Below, one piece after another: positions 36,274-44,979 of a DNA stretch of 64,000 nt. The first letter of the stretch is position 1. Each line of letters begins with the position of its first letter. The stretch is taken from assembly GCA_001464475.1 (NCBI GenBank), contig LNDX01000005.1:1-64000 (forward strand), written 5' to 3'. This stretch comes from Flavobacteriaceae bacterium Ga0077528 (GTDB lineage Bacteria > Bacteroidota > Bacteroidia > Flavobacteriales > Flavobacteriaceae). Both the position numbers and the translations under genes were made by a program. The notes below the pieces were generated by a model. That model was not told where the DNA came from, searched no databases, and was given only the letters and a program-made list of their open reading frames with translations.

Positions 36274-36522
36274 CTATTTATTAATTATACCATCTATTTT
36301 TTGCGCTAATTGATAATCTAAATCTGTAATTTCGCCTTTGTCGTGTGTAAATAATGAAATTTCTAATTGAAATGCTTTATGAATTTTACAATCCGGATGA
36401 TGATTCATTTCATCAGCAAGTTTAGCTACTTTCAGAAGAAATTCAACCAATTCTGTTTGTGACTTGAACTTTAAATTAGTTACTAATTTTCCGTTTACGG
36501 TTTCCCAATTAATATTTTCCAT
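36274..36522 (-). CDS. phhB: Pterin-4a-carbinolamine dehydratase
   Basis: The 82-residue product carries the PCD core: LADEMNHHPDCKIHK with the catalytic histidines, and LFTHDKGEITDLDYQLAQKID. PCD dehydrates 4a-hydroxytetrahydrobiopterin made by aromatic amino acid hydroxylases. It is short at the N-terminus compared with the usual 95-110 residues. It overlaps the maleate isomerase gene by 14 nt, so it belongs to the aromatic operon, yet no pterin-dependent hydroxylase is seen here. Confidence 0.88.
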   Translation of the reverse strand: MENINWETVNGKLVTNLKFKSQTELVEFLLKVAKLADEMNHHPDCKIHKAFQLEISLFTHDKGEITDLDYQLAQKIDGIINK

Positions 36523-37255
36523 TTAATAGTTCGCCACCAATGGCAGATTTAGCTTCGATTCCTAATTTTTTCATCATTTCATATGTTGTGCAGACTGCAG
36601 CCGATGTTACTGGAATTCCACATTCAGCCTGAATTAAATCAATAGCTTCTAACGATGGCATTTGCACACAAGCAGATGCTACTAAAACATCAACATCGGT
36701 CAAATCTAATTGTTTGTATATTTCTAACAAATTCAATGGGTTTTGTGCTGCAACTTCCAAATTATCTGGAATTTCTAATGCAATACTTTGTTTTACTTTG
36801 ATACCTTGATTTTCGATATAATCGACAACCATATCAGTCAATGGTCGCATATAAGGTGTAATAATTGAAATTTGTTTGGCTCCTAAAACCTTCAAACCAT
36901 TTATCAAAGCTCCGGCAGAAGTTACAATTGGAGTAGGGAAGTCGTTAGCAACAGTTTCTTGATGTAAATTGACTTCCGAAACGCAATGATATCCACGACC
37001 CATACTCATTATCGCTACCAAACAAGCATAACCCATAACATCGACATGAGCGTCAGAAAGTTCTTGTGCACATTTCAAACTCATGGCATCCATAGTTTCG
37101 AGTTCTTCTTTCGTTACTTTTTTCATTCGCATTCTACTGCTGTGGAAGGTAAAGCGCTCTGGCAAAATTGTTTCGCGTGAACGAAAGATTGCTGGTATTT
37201 CGGTTTCCATCGTTACGTTTGAAGATGGAACTATTTGTCCTATTCTGTATTTCAT
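36509..37255 (-). CDS. maiA: Maleate cis-trans isomerase (Asp/Glu racemase superfamily)
   Basis: The 248-residue enzyme has the two expected catalytic cysteines, C78 (GYACLVAIMSMG) and C196 (VASACVQMP), matching the positions near 76 and 194 known for maleate isomerase. It begins RIGQIVPSSNVTMETE, typical of this family. It converts maleate to fumarate without a cofactor. Arylmalonate decarboxylase is a relative but has only one such cysteine. In this operon it would process maleate from ring cleavage of gentisate. Confidence 0.85.
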   Translation of the reverse strand: MKYRIGQIVPSSNVTMETEIPAIFRSRETILPERFTFHSSRMRMKKVTKEELETMDAMSLKCAQELSDAHVDVMGYACLVAIMSMGRGYHCVSEVNLHQETVANDFPTPIVTSAGALINGLKVLGAKQISIITPYMRPLTDMVVDYIENQGIKVKQSIALEIPDNLEVAAQNPLNLLEIYKQLDLTDVDVLVASACVQMPSLEAIDLIQAECGIPVTSAAVCTTYEMMKKLGIEAKSAIGGELLNGKY

Positions 37256-37269
37256 TTATATTTAGTTTG

Positions 37270-37315
37270 CAGTCTCAGTCACAGTTAGCAGTCTGAAAAC
37301 TGAAAACTGAGACTG
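37270..37315. repeat. Intergenic palindrome
   Basis: CAGTCTCAGT (37270-37279) and ACTGAGACTG (37306-37315) are perfect inverted arms, with CTGAAAACTGAAAACTGA repeats between. It lies between two operon genes and looks like a dispersed flavobacterial repeat rather than a site for this operon. Confidence 0.6.
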
Positions 37316-37325
37316 AATACTAATT

Positions 37326-38234
37326 TTATATTTCTCTAACCGTATTCACAATTGTTCCAATTCCATCAACAGTTGCTTCTACAACATCGCCATCATACAA
37401 CCATTCTTGTGGGTTTCTTCCAGCTCCAACACCTGCTGGCGTTCCTGTTGCAATAATGTCACCTGGTTCTAAAGTGAAAACGATACTCAAATCTTCGATT
37501 AAATCATTGATATTGAATAATAAGAATTTTGTATTTGAATTTTGCTTTTCAACTCCATTTACTTTTAAAGATAAATTCAAATTGTGTGGGTTTTCGATTT
37601 CGTCTTTGGTTACCAAAATTGGTCCCATTGGTGCGAAAGTGTCTTGTCCTTTTGAAACAATCCATTGTCCTTCACGACGACAATCACGAGCTGAAATATC
37701 ATTAATTACTGTATAACCAAAAACATAATCCATTGCATCGGCTTTTGGAACATATTTTCCTTTTTTACCAATAACAACTGCCAATTCCACTTCCCAATCT
37801 AATTGTTCTGTAAGTTTGGTGTTTTTTATAATTTCTGTATTGGTAGCAGTTACTGTTGTTGGTGGTTTTGAAAAAATGATTGGTTTTTGAGGTAATTTGC
37901 CTGTGGTGTCTAATGTTCTAGCACTTTCAGCAACGTGCTCTGTATAATTTAAACCAATTCCGATGATATTTTTTCGAGGTTTTGGAATAGGAGCAAGGAA
38001 CGTTACTTCGTCCATTTCGTAGGCGATTTCATCAAATAGTTCAGCATCTGTTTCAGCAATCATATCGTTAAGTTCTTCAACCAATTCGAATCCCATGTCG
38101 ATTAGTTCTAACATTGAAGTTGGTAATGGAAAATTGGATATCTCTCCAAAATCTTCCATATCTATCACTTGGTTGTTATGAATGAATCCTAATCTTGGTT
38201 CGGTGTCGTTTGTTTTGTAAGTAAGTAGTTTCAT
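37326..38234 (-). CDS. FAH-family hydrolase, probable maleyl-/fumarylpyruvate hydrolase
   Basis: The 302-residue enzyme of the fumarylacetoacetate hydrolase family uses Mg or Mn to split a C-C bond in 1,3-diketo acids. Metal ligands are in LDWEVELAVVIG (two Glu) and YTVINDISARD (Asp); IIGIGLNYTEH and GDIIATGTPAGVG are family motifs. I chose the ATG at 38234 (MKLLTYKTND); an upstream in-frame ATG lies inside a dispersed repeat. With gentisate dioxygenase upstream and maleate isomerase downstream, it probably hydrolyses maleylpyruvate to maleate and pyruvate. Confidence 0.88.
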   Translation of the reverse strand: MKLLTYKTNDTEPRLGFIHNNQVIDMEDFGEISNFPLPTSMLELIDMGFELVEELNDMIAETDAELFDEIAYEMDEVTFLAPIPKPRKNIIGIGLNYTEHVAESARTLDTTGKLPQKPIIFSKPPTTVTATNTEIIKNTKLTEQLDWEVELAVVIGKKGKYVPKADAMDYVFGYTVINDISARDCRREGQWIVSKGQDTFAPMGPILVTKDEIENPHNLNLSLKVNGVEKQNSNTKFLLFNINDLIEDLSIVFTLEPGDIIATGTPAGVGAGRNPQEWLYDGDVVEATVDGIGTIVNTVREI

Positions 38235-38262
38235 GTTTAAGCCGCTAAGACGCAAAGGCGCC
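38235..38262. repeat. Dispersed GC-rich repeat (CAAAGGC type)
   Basis: GCCGCTAAGACGCAAAGGCG is similar to the reverse complement of 51913-51943 (GCCACAAAGGCACCAAGTCA). Units of about 10 bp alternate AAG/AAAG with GC-rich steps. It contrasts with the AT-rich surroundings. Confidence 0.5.
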
Positions 38263-38289
38263 AAGTTAAAAGTCTATTATCTATTCTCT

Positions 38290-39399
38290 TTAATCTATTT
38301 TCTGATGTCCATTATTTTCTTCCAATTCTCTTCCTTGAAATAATCCTAAACTTTCAATTACTGGTAAATCATTGAAATTGAACAAGCAAGCGTCTTCAGT
38401 TTCAGATAAATTGTGATGTTCGTGCCAAGCCCAAGATGGAACACAGAAAATATCACGTTCTTTCCAATAAAAACGTTTTCCATTAATTATGGAATATCCT
38501 TTTCCTTTGGCACATTGATATACAAATGATCCTGTGTGTTTATGCGCTTTTCCTTTGAAACCTGCTGGTAATAATTGCATTGCCGCACCCATAGTTTGCA
38601 TCACATGTCCGCCAGTTAACGGATTGGAATATTGCATAAATATACCATCAAACGGATTGACCTCGTTTACTTTTTGAGCTTCCAATAAAGCAGGATAGAC
38701 ATTCTTCCAAGAATATTTGAATAATGGTGAATAAGGTTTGTCCCAAGTTTTATCGGCTGGAATTAATCCTGCACAACCATAAGTTATTGGTGAATAATTT
38801 AATGGTTTTACTAATTCTTGTTTACCATCGTAAACCGCATAATCATTTGCTTCTAATGCATTAACTAGTGGAATATCCAAACCATCTTGCCAAATGCAAG
38901 TTTTTCCGCCTTCCTCGACGCCGTGTTCGTGCCAAGTGGAATTGGGTGTGATAACAAAATCATTGACTTCCAACATTATTTTATTGCCATCGACAACGGT
39001 ATATCCTTTTTCGCCTTCCATAATAAAGCGTAGGGCAGAAGCACGATGACGATGAGCCGAAGTACTTTCTCCAGGACGAGTTACTTGAATTCCGGTATAC
39101 AACCAACCCACAGCAGCAGAAACGTCTTTTCGTTTATCATTAACTAAATAAACCACGCGTCTTCCTGCTTGTTCTGGTGTAACTAATTCGGAGGATTTTA
39201 AAACTAATTCGCGTAAATCATCATATTTCCAAAGCATTGGAACCGATGAACTTCTTGGTTCCCAAGGTTCGATATCGTTGGCAACCGTCCACAATGCACC
39301 AGCACCAAGTGTTTCTAATTCTTTGTAATAGGCTATCAATTCAGGAGAATCTTGTACTCTTGCGCGACCAATAACGTCGTCTGAAAATTTATCTTCCAT
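38290..39399 (-). CDS. Gentisate 1,2-dioxygenase
   Basis: This bicupin Fe(II) dioxygenase of 369 residues opens the ring of gentisate to maleylpyruvate. The first cupin has HRHRASALRFIMEG with the iron ligands; the second has KAHKHTGSFVYQCAKGKG and WHEHHNLS. ALWTVANDIEPWEPRS near the N-terminus is typical of the family. The length is as expected. It is the ring-cleavage enzyme that identifies the whole operon as a gentisate pathway. Confidence 0.92.
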   Translation of the reverse strand: MEDKFSDDVIGRARVQDSPELIAYYKELETLGAGALWTVANDIEPWEPRSSSVPMLWKYDDLRELVLKSSELVTPEQAGRRVVYLVNDKRKDVSAAVGWLYTGIQVTRPGESTSAHRHRASALRFIMEGEKGYTVVDGNKIMLEVNDFVITPNSTWHEHGVEEGGKTCIWQDGLDIPLVNALEANDYAVYDGKQELVKPLNYSPITYGCAGLIPADKTWDKPYSPLFKYSWKNVYPALLEAQKVNEVNPFDGIFMQYSNPLTGGHVMQTMGAAMQLLPAGFKGKAHKHTGSFVYQCAKGKGYSIINGKRFYWKERDIFCVPSWAWHEHHNLSETEDACLFNFNDLPVIESLGLFQGRELEENNGHQKID

Positions 39400-39420
39400 A
39401 ATTATTATTTAAAAAAAAAT

Positions 39421-39445
39421 GTTGACTGAGGCTCTCGAAGTCATC
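39421..39445. repeat. REP-like palindromic element, single copy
   Basis: GTTGACTGAGGCTCTCGAAG continues to TCATC. It forms a hairpin GTTGACT/AGTCATC (6 of 7 pairs) with an inner GAG/CTC. It is nearly identical to the two arms at 46116-46177; the differing bases C/A and G/T occur at paired positions, so the stem is kept. Confidence 0.6.
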
Positions 39446-39452
39446 ATTTTTA

Positions 39453-40433
39453 CTATCTTTTATTAAACTCTTCGTGATTATCAATAAACGTAATTTTTCG
39501 AGTAGGAGCAATATTTACTCTTAAATCAAAAATATCAAATCTATTGTAATGTCCGAGAATATCATGCATTTGTTTTGGTTGGATGCATTTTTCCAAATCA
39601 ATATCGGCGTAAACCATTCCGTCATCGTCAATTAGTGGCTCTCCAATTACGGCGCCATTTGGACCAATAAATCCTGAAAATGCTGAATTTTTTCTAGTTA
39701 AAAGTTCATCAACATTTGGAACATCTTCTCGTAAAGCGTCTTTTATTTCTTGAGAAACTGTAGAACACGAAACTATGGTAAATAACTTTCCTTCAAATGA
39801 ATGAGCTGCTGCACGAATTTTAATTGCTTCAGCCATATTGTAATCTGGTGGTGCGACTGGAAGCGAAATATAATTTGCAATGTGAATTAATTCGCCTTGA
39901 GAAAGTAACGTAAAACGTGCTAAAGTATTAGTGTTTTCACCACAAGCTAAAGTTCCGATTGGACCAATTTCAGTGTTGTAAACCTTTAAAGAAGAACCAT
40001 CGCCACTTGTCCACGTTAATTTTTCTGCCCAAGTCGGAACAAGTTTTCTGTGTTTTCCTATTAGAGTTCCGTTGTTGTCTATGATTAAATTAGTGTTGTA
40101 AATTTCGCCATAAGAATCGCCACGTTCATTGATTCCGATAACGATATGTATGTTGTTGTCTTTTGCAGCTTGGAATAATGGTTTCATTGATTCATCAGAA
40201 ACGGCAACAGAATTTTTATACAATTGCTCGTACCATTTACTTCCTTGAACAGGCGTCATAATCCAATTCCAATAAGGATAACCAGCGATAAAAACCTCCG
40301 GAAAAGCTATTAATTGCGCTCCGTTTTGGCTGGCTTCTTTGATAAAAGAAATAGCTTTATCAATCGTTTTTTCTACATTCAGAAAAACTGGTGATGTTTG
40401 AACTGTTGCGGCTTTGAATTTTTTAAAGTCCAT
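39453..40433 (-). CDS. Nitrilase-family carbon-nitrogen hydrolase
   Basis: The 326-residue enzyme has the catalytic triad E46 (AFPEVFIAGYP), K130 (GKHRKLVPTW) and C164 (LACGENTNTLARF). The CGENTN context is that of nitrilases of the aliphatic/arylacetonitrilase type rather than amidases. Such enzymes hydrolyse a nitrile to a carboxylate and ammonia. In this operon it may feed an aromatic or side-chain nitrile into the pathway; the substrate cannot be read from sequence. It is adjacent (1 nt) to the TIMP-like gene. Confidence 0.85.
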   Translation of the reverse strand: MDFKKFKAATVQTSPVFLNVEKTIDKAISFIKEASQNGAQLIAFPEVFIAGYPYWNWIMTPVQGSKWYEQLYKNSVAVSDESMKPLFQAAKDNNIHIVIGINERGDSYGEIYNTNLIIDNNGTLIGKHRKLVPTWAEKLTWTSGDGSSLKVYNTEIGPIGTLACGENTNTLARFTLLSQGELIHIANYISLPVAPPDYNMAEAIKIRAAAHSFEGKLFTIVSCSTVSQEIKDALREDVPNVDELLTRKNSAFSGFIGPNGAVIGEPLIDDDGMVYADIDLEKCIQPKQMHDILGHYNRFDIFDLRVNIAPTRKITFIDNHEEFNKR

Positions 40434-40434
40434 A

Positions 40435-41220
40435 TTATGGGTCGTATGTTATTTCTTTATATTTAATAGTATCGTAAGTAAAGTCATCACTTCTTTTTAT
40501 GATGATTAACCATTCTGTATTTTCAGGAATTTCATTATTTTTCCCACGTAAGTTTATCCATCCATTATTATTAATAATTTCTTTTTTAAAACTTTTGTCA
40601 AATTTTCTATTAAATCCATTTATAACTTGAATGTTTTTAATTTCAAATTTAGAATTTAAAATTATTTTATAAAAAGCAAAGTCTTTATCGGTTTTTAAAT
40701 CTTGCTGACTTATCAAAAAATTATAATAGCTACATGAATTTAATATGTTTAGTTTATTACTTATTTCAATATTATTAGCTTTTAAATTTGTTAGGAGTTT
40801 AGTCAAATTATTTATGTTTTTTTGATATTGTGTATTAAATTTTGGGTATAAATTTTCATCAAATACTTTGTCTATTTGCTTGGAACCGGAACAAGAATTT
40901 GTAGAGTATTGATTGTTACTAGTATTTGAATAAGCAAAAATAATCCATTCTGAATTTAACGTAAAAAACATTTCATAAAAACTCTGCAGATTTACTATGT
41001 TAGATTTTACATTTCCTTTATATATTTCAATTGTTTCAAATTCGATAAAATATGGTTCGTGTTCATTATTTCCATTCCATTCATTACTAACTTTACTAAC
41101 TTTAATTTTTGCTATAAAATCTGCATTGATAAACTGTTGACTAAATGTTGAAACACCACAAGAACAACCAATAGCTTTAATTGAAGAAATAATAAATAAT
41201 ATGAAAATTATTTTTTTCAT
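40435..41220 (-). CDS. Secreted TIMP/NTR-like protein
   Basis: The 261-residue product has a signal peptide directly followed by CSCG (C18 and C20). FINADFIAKIKV and EPYFIEFETIEIYKG follow, a pattern like the netrin/TIMP fold whose mature N-terminal Cys-x-Cys binds the zinc of metalloproteases. The context KAIGC could also act as a lipobox. The rest (about 130-261) is Asn/Lys/Ile-rich and unrecognised. It is inserted without spare bases between the thioesterase stop (0 nt) and nitrilase start (1 nt), and its base composition is more AT-rich than its neighbours. A role in the pathway is not evident. Confidence 0.65.
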   Translation of the reverse strand: MKKIIFILFIISSIKAIGCSCGVSTFSQQFINADFIAKIKVSKVSNEWNGNNEHEPYFIEFETIEIYKGNVKSNIVNLQSFYEMFFTLNSEWIIFAYSNTSNNQYSTNSCSGSKQIDKVFDENLYPKFNTQYQKNINNLTKLLTNLKANNIEISNKLNILNSCSYYNFLISQQDLKTDKDFAFYKIILNSKFEIKNIQVINGFNRKFDKSFKKEIINNNGWINLRGKNNEIPENTEWLIIIKRSDDFTYDTIKYKEITYDP

Positions 41221-41643
41221 TTAAATTGTAAATTTAGAAATCTTACTCTTCATTTCCTCATTAAAAGGTTCTGCTTTGATGTTTTGTCTATCTTCTTGAA
41301 TTTTTACGTTTACCAAAGTTACTTCGCCTTCTAATACAGTTTGTTCGTTTTGATTAACAAATTGGAATCCGCAAATTATAGAGGAAGTTTTTAGTTCTTT
41401 TACCCAAAGTTTTTTGGTTAGAGTTTCTCCAATTCTTGCAGCGTTTTTGAATTGTACTTTCAAATCTACTGTTGGAATTCCGTTGGTTTCGTGCATTTTG
41501 GAGAATGGTCTTTCTAAGGCTTCTTCAAACCAATCTTCAACTAAATCATTAAGCATTTCAAGAAAACGCGGATAGAATACTATTCCAGCGTAGTCAATGT
41601 GTTTGAAACGGATTTTTTCTTGTTTAATGAAAGGTTGGCTCAT
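41221..41643 (-). CDS. 4HBT-type acyl-CoA thioesterase
   Basis: The 140-residue hot-dog-fold protein has the 4-hydroxybenzoyl-CoA thioesterase signature FKHIDYAGIVFYPRFLEMLND with the catalytic Asp at about 17, and RIGETLTKKLWV. It probably releases gentisate from its CoA thioester in this operon. A general YbgC-like thioesterase is the alternative. Confidence 0.88.
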   Translation of the reverse strand: MSQPFIKQEKIRFKHIDYAGIVFYPRFLEMLNDLVEDWFEEALERPFSKMHETNGIPTVDLKVQFKNAARIGETLTKKLWVKELKTSSIICGFQFVNQNEQTVLEGEVTLVNVKIQEDRQNIKAEPFNEEMKSKISKFTI

Positions 41644-41688
41644 ATTGAATAACGATTGAAGATTAACGATTTTTGAATTTTGAACAAA

Positions 41689-43269
41689 TTAAAATTTCTC
41701 ACTACTTGCTTTTCTCCAAAAATACAAAAATTCTTTTGGAACTGTGCTTTCAAATAACAAACAACCGGTTTCTAATTCGGGAAATATTTCGGCAAAGGTT
41801 TCTACTTTGTTTCGGTCTATTCTTGTAGTGATTACATCACGTGTTACTTCATCTGGATGTGATAATCCTGCTGATGCCATTAAATCCATGGCAGATTTTA
41901 CTGTTTCGTGTTGGAAACGAGCAACACGAACGCTTTTTTCTTCAGGAACTAATCCTTTCATTAAATCTGGATTTTGTGTAGCAACTCCGGTTGGACAAGT
42001 GTTGTTGTGACATTCGAGTGCTTGAATACAACCCAAGGCAAACATCATTCCACGTGCAGAATTACATAAATCGGCACCTAATGAAAGTGTGCGAACAATA
42101 TCAAAACCAGTTATAACTTTTCCAGAAGCAATTATTTTGATTTGATCTTTGATTCCGAAGCCATTTAATGAATCATAAACAAAAGCAATCGCATCGCGCA
42201 AAGGCATTCCAACGTGATCAGAATATTCTTGTGGTGCAGCACCAGTTCCGCCTTCGCCACCATCAACAGTGATAAAATCTAAATATGTTTTGGTTTCGAC
42301 CATTGCTTTACAAATCGACAAAAACTCTGATTTATTTCCGATACAAATTTTGATTCCAATTGGTTTTCCTTCGGAACCTTTTCGCAATAGTTTCACAAAC
42401 TCCATTAGTTCTAATGGCGTTGAAAAAGCAGAGTGGGTTGGAGGTGACAAAATATCTTGACCTTTTGAAACTAATCTGATAGCTGCAATTTCATCGGTTA
42501 CTTTTTCTTTTGGCAAAATGCCACCATGACCAGGTTTTGCACCTTGTGAGAACTTAATTTCAATCATTTTGACATTGTCTAAAGTAGCTCTTTTTACAAA
42601 TTCATCGTAATTGAATTTTCCTTCATCGGTGCGACAACTGAAATAGCCGGTTCCGATATTCCAAACGACATCACCACCTTGAAGATGATAAGGAGAAAGT
42701 CCACCTTCGCCTGTGTTGTGGTAGAATCCGCCTTGTTTTGCTCCATTATTCAATGCTAAAATCGCATTTTTACTTAATGAACCAAAACTCATTGCACTGA
42801 TATTGAACATACTTGCATTATGGGGTTTAGTACATTGAGACGAACCAATATGAACTTTAGGATTTTCATTTACTTTAGAGAAAGGAATGGCGCGAATACT
42901 ATGATTAATCCACTCATAACCATCTTGATAAACATCTAATTGTGTTCCGAAAGGCATTGAATCAGACTCTTTTTTGCTTCGTTGGTAAACAATACTTCTT
43001 TGCAAACGATTGAATGGTTTTCCTTCTAAATCGGTTTCTACAAAATATTGACGGATTTCTGGACCAAGCCCTTCTAATAAATAACGCATTCTACCTAATA
43101 ATGGAAAATTTTTACGAATGGTTTTTTTGGATTGATACATATCATATAATCCCATTAAAATCAATGGAATGAATATCAAAAGTAGAAAACTGAATTTCCA
43201 ATTGACGTAGATTAATATTCCTGTTAAGGAAAGAATGGTGATGCTTATTATTAGAAATGCTTTTCTCAT
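41689..43269 (-). CDS. Membrane-anchored FMN-binding glutamate-synthase-like protein
   Basis: The 526-residue protein has two N-terminal helices (about 5-45) and a TIM-barrel domain like the FMN domain of glutamate synthase: NISAMSFGSLSKNAILALN, EGGLSPYHLQGGDVVWNIGTGYF, KFSQGAKPGHGGILP, FITVDGGEGGTGAAP and a cysteine cluster (GCIQALECHNNTCPTGVA) for an Fe-S centre. It lacks the glutaminase and NADPH domains. Such stand-alone proteins are widespread and their reaction is not established; a redox role for the hydroxylase or ammonia handling are possibilities only. Confidence 0.88.
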   Translation of the reverse strand: MRKAFLIISITILSLTGILIYVNWKFSFLLLIFIPLILMGLYDMYQSKKTIRKNFPLLGRMRYLLEGLGPEIRQYFVETDLEGKPFNRLQRSIVYQRSKKESDSMPFGTQLDVYQDGYEWINHSIRAIPFSKVNENPKVHIGSSQCTKPHNASMFNISAMSFGSLSKNAILALNNGAKQGGFYHNTGEGGLSPYHLQGGDVVWNIGTGYFSCRTDEGKFNYDEFVKRATLDNVKMIEIKFSQGAKPGHGGILPKEKVTDEIAAIRLVSKGQDILSPPTHSAFSTPLELMEFVKLLRKGSEGKPIGIKICIGNKSEFLSICKAMVETKTYLDFITVDGGEGGTGAAPQEYSDHVGMPLRDAIAFVYDSLNGFGIKDQIKIIASGKVITGFDIVRTLSLGADLCNSARGMMFALGCIQALECHNNTCPTGVATQNPDLMKGLVPEEKSVRVARFQHETVKSAMDLMASAGLSHPDEVTRDVITTRIDRNKVETFAEIFPELETGCLLFESTVPKEFLYFWRKASSEKF

Positions 43270-43310
43270 TGTTTTATAACTATGGACTATTTACTAATCA
43301 CTTTTTACTA

Positions 43311-44900
43311 CTATTTCAACTTAAATCGTTGAATTTTTCCTGTTTCTGTTTTGGGTAATGCTTCTATAAAATTAATTACTCTTGGATATTTATATGGAGC
43401 TGCTACTTCTTTGAACCAATGTTGGATACGGTTTTTCATTGCATCTGTTGCTTTAGATTGATCATTTAGCACAATATGTGCACAAACTAACATTCCACGT
43501 TCCTCATCTGGCATTCCGACTACTGCACATTCTAGAATATCTTCGTGTGTTAAAAGTACGGATTCTACTTCAATTGCGGCAATATTGTAGCCAGAAGAAA
43601 TAATCATATCATCGCCACGAGCTACAAACCAGAAATAGCCTTCTTCATCTTGACGGAAAATATCGCCAGTGATGTTCCAACCGTTTTCAACATATTCTTT
43701 TTGTTTGTCTTCTCTGTTCAAATACTTACAACCTGTAATTCCTCTAACGGCTAATCTTCCTGCTTCGTTTTTTGGTAATTCATTTCCTTTTGCATCAATA
43801 ATTTTGGCTTCATAACCTGTGATGGCTAATCCTGTTGCTCCAGGTTTAATGTTTTCTTCATTAGATGAAATAAAAATATGTAGCATTTCTGTTGCTCCAA
43901 TTCCGTCAATAATTTTCAATCCTGTTGTATCATACCAATCTTGCCAAACCTTTAATGGTAGAGTTTCACCTGCAGAAACACATTTGCGTAAGCTAGATAT
44001 ATCAAATTCTTTAACTTTAGTAGTAATGATACGCCAAGCGGTTGGTGCTGTGAAACAAATGGAGATTTTATAATCTTGAATGGCTTTTAAAAGTAAATCA
44101 GGACTTGGTTTTTCGATTAAAAATGTTGATGCTCCAAAATACATTGGAAACAAAACCAAACCACCTAAACCAAAGGTAAAACCTAATGGTGGACTTCCAG
44201 TAAAAATATCATTTTGAGTTGGTTGTAATGAATATTGTGGAAAACATTCGCAAATATTCAAAATATCTTTGTGAAAATGTGCGGTCATTTTGGGCAAACC
44301 TGTAGTTCCAGAAGTGAATCCAATTAATGCAACCGAATCGGATTTTGAATGATAATTATCAAATGTCTTTGGTTTAGAAGCCATCAATTCTTCTAATTGA
44401 GAATTACCATAGAAACAGGTTTTCTTTAAAAAATCAGATTTCACCAAATGCATTTCTTCTTCTAATTCTTTATCACAAAATGCATGAGAAATTTCGGCAC
44501 AATCTATAATTGTTGTCAATTCTTTAGAACGAAGTAGAGGCATGGTTGCTACAACAATTCCGCCAGCTTTTAAAACAGCAAACCAACAGGCCACCATCAT
44601 TGGATTGTTTGCAGAACGAATTAAAACTCTGTTTCCTGATTTCAAACCTAAATCATCAACTAAAACATGTGCAATTTGATTGGCTTTCTCATACAAATCT
44701 CGATAAGTCCAAGTTTCTTCAAATGTTCTAATGCATATGTTATTACCTCGACCTTCAGTAATATGATTATCTAATAATTTTTCAACACAATTCAGCATTT
44801 CAGGATGTTGAAATTGCGGTAAATCAGTAAAAACATAATTTGGCTGTAAGTCTAAACTTGGTAGGTTTATGTGTGCAAAATTATCTTCGTAATGATTCAT
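43311..44900 (-). CDS. 2-Aminobenzoate/salicylate-CoA ligase-like enzyme
   Basis: The 529-residue AMP-forming ligase has the pattern of 2-aminobenzoate-CoA ligases: FTDLPQFQHPEMLNCVE, NNPMMVACWFAVLKAGGI, ATMPLLRSKELT, FTSGTTGLPKMTAHFHKD, SPPLGFTFGLGG and the lid lysine in TETGKIQRFKL. It would activate a 2-substituted benzoate to its CoA thioester, the first step of the pathway. Whether the substrate is salicylate or anthranilate cannot be decided by reading; the gentisate dioxygenase favours salicylate. Confidence 0.85.
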   Translation of the reverse strand: MNHYEDNFAHINLPSLDLQPNYVFTDLPQFQHPEMLNCVEKLLDNHITEGRGNNICIRTFEETWTYRDLYEKANQIAHVLVDDLGLKSGNRVLIRSANNPMMVACWFAVLKAGGIVVATMPLLRSKELTTIIDCAEISHAFCDKELEEEMHLVKSDFLKKTCFYGNSQLEELMASKPKTFDNYHSKSDSVALIGFTSGTTGLPKMTAHFHKDILNICECFPQYSLQPTQNDIFTGSPPLGFTFGLGGLVLFPMYFGASTFLIEKPSPDLLLKAIQDYKISICFTAPTAWRIITTKVKEFDISSLRKCVSAGETLPLKVWQDWYDTTGLKIIDGIGATEMLHIFISSNEENIKPGATGLAITGYEAKIIDAKGNELPKNEAGRLAVRGITGCKYLNREDKQKEYVENGWNITGDIFRQDEEGYFWFVARGDDMIISSGYNIAAIEVESVLLTHEDILECAVVGMPDEERGMLVCAHIVLNDQSKATDAMKNRIQHWFKEVAAPYKYPRVINFIEALPKTETGKIQRFKLK

Positions 44901-44916
44901 TTGATATATTGTATAT

Positions 44917-44975
44917 TGTATATTGTATAAATGTATATTGATTCAATTTTACAATATACATTTATACAATATACA
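44917..44975. repeat. Perfect 24-bp inverted repeat between operon genes
   Basis: Arms 44917-44940 and 44952-44975 are perfect complements around an 11-nt loop, made from TGTATATTGTAT-type repeats. It fills the gap between the hydroxylase and ligase genes. It could pause transcription or stabilise mRNA ends. Confidence 0.8.
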
Positions 44976-44979
44976 GTTT

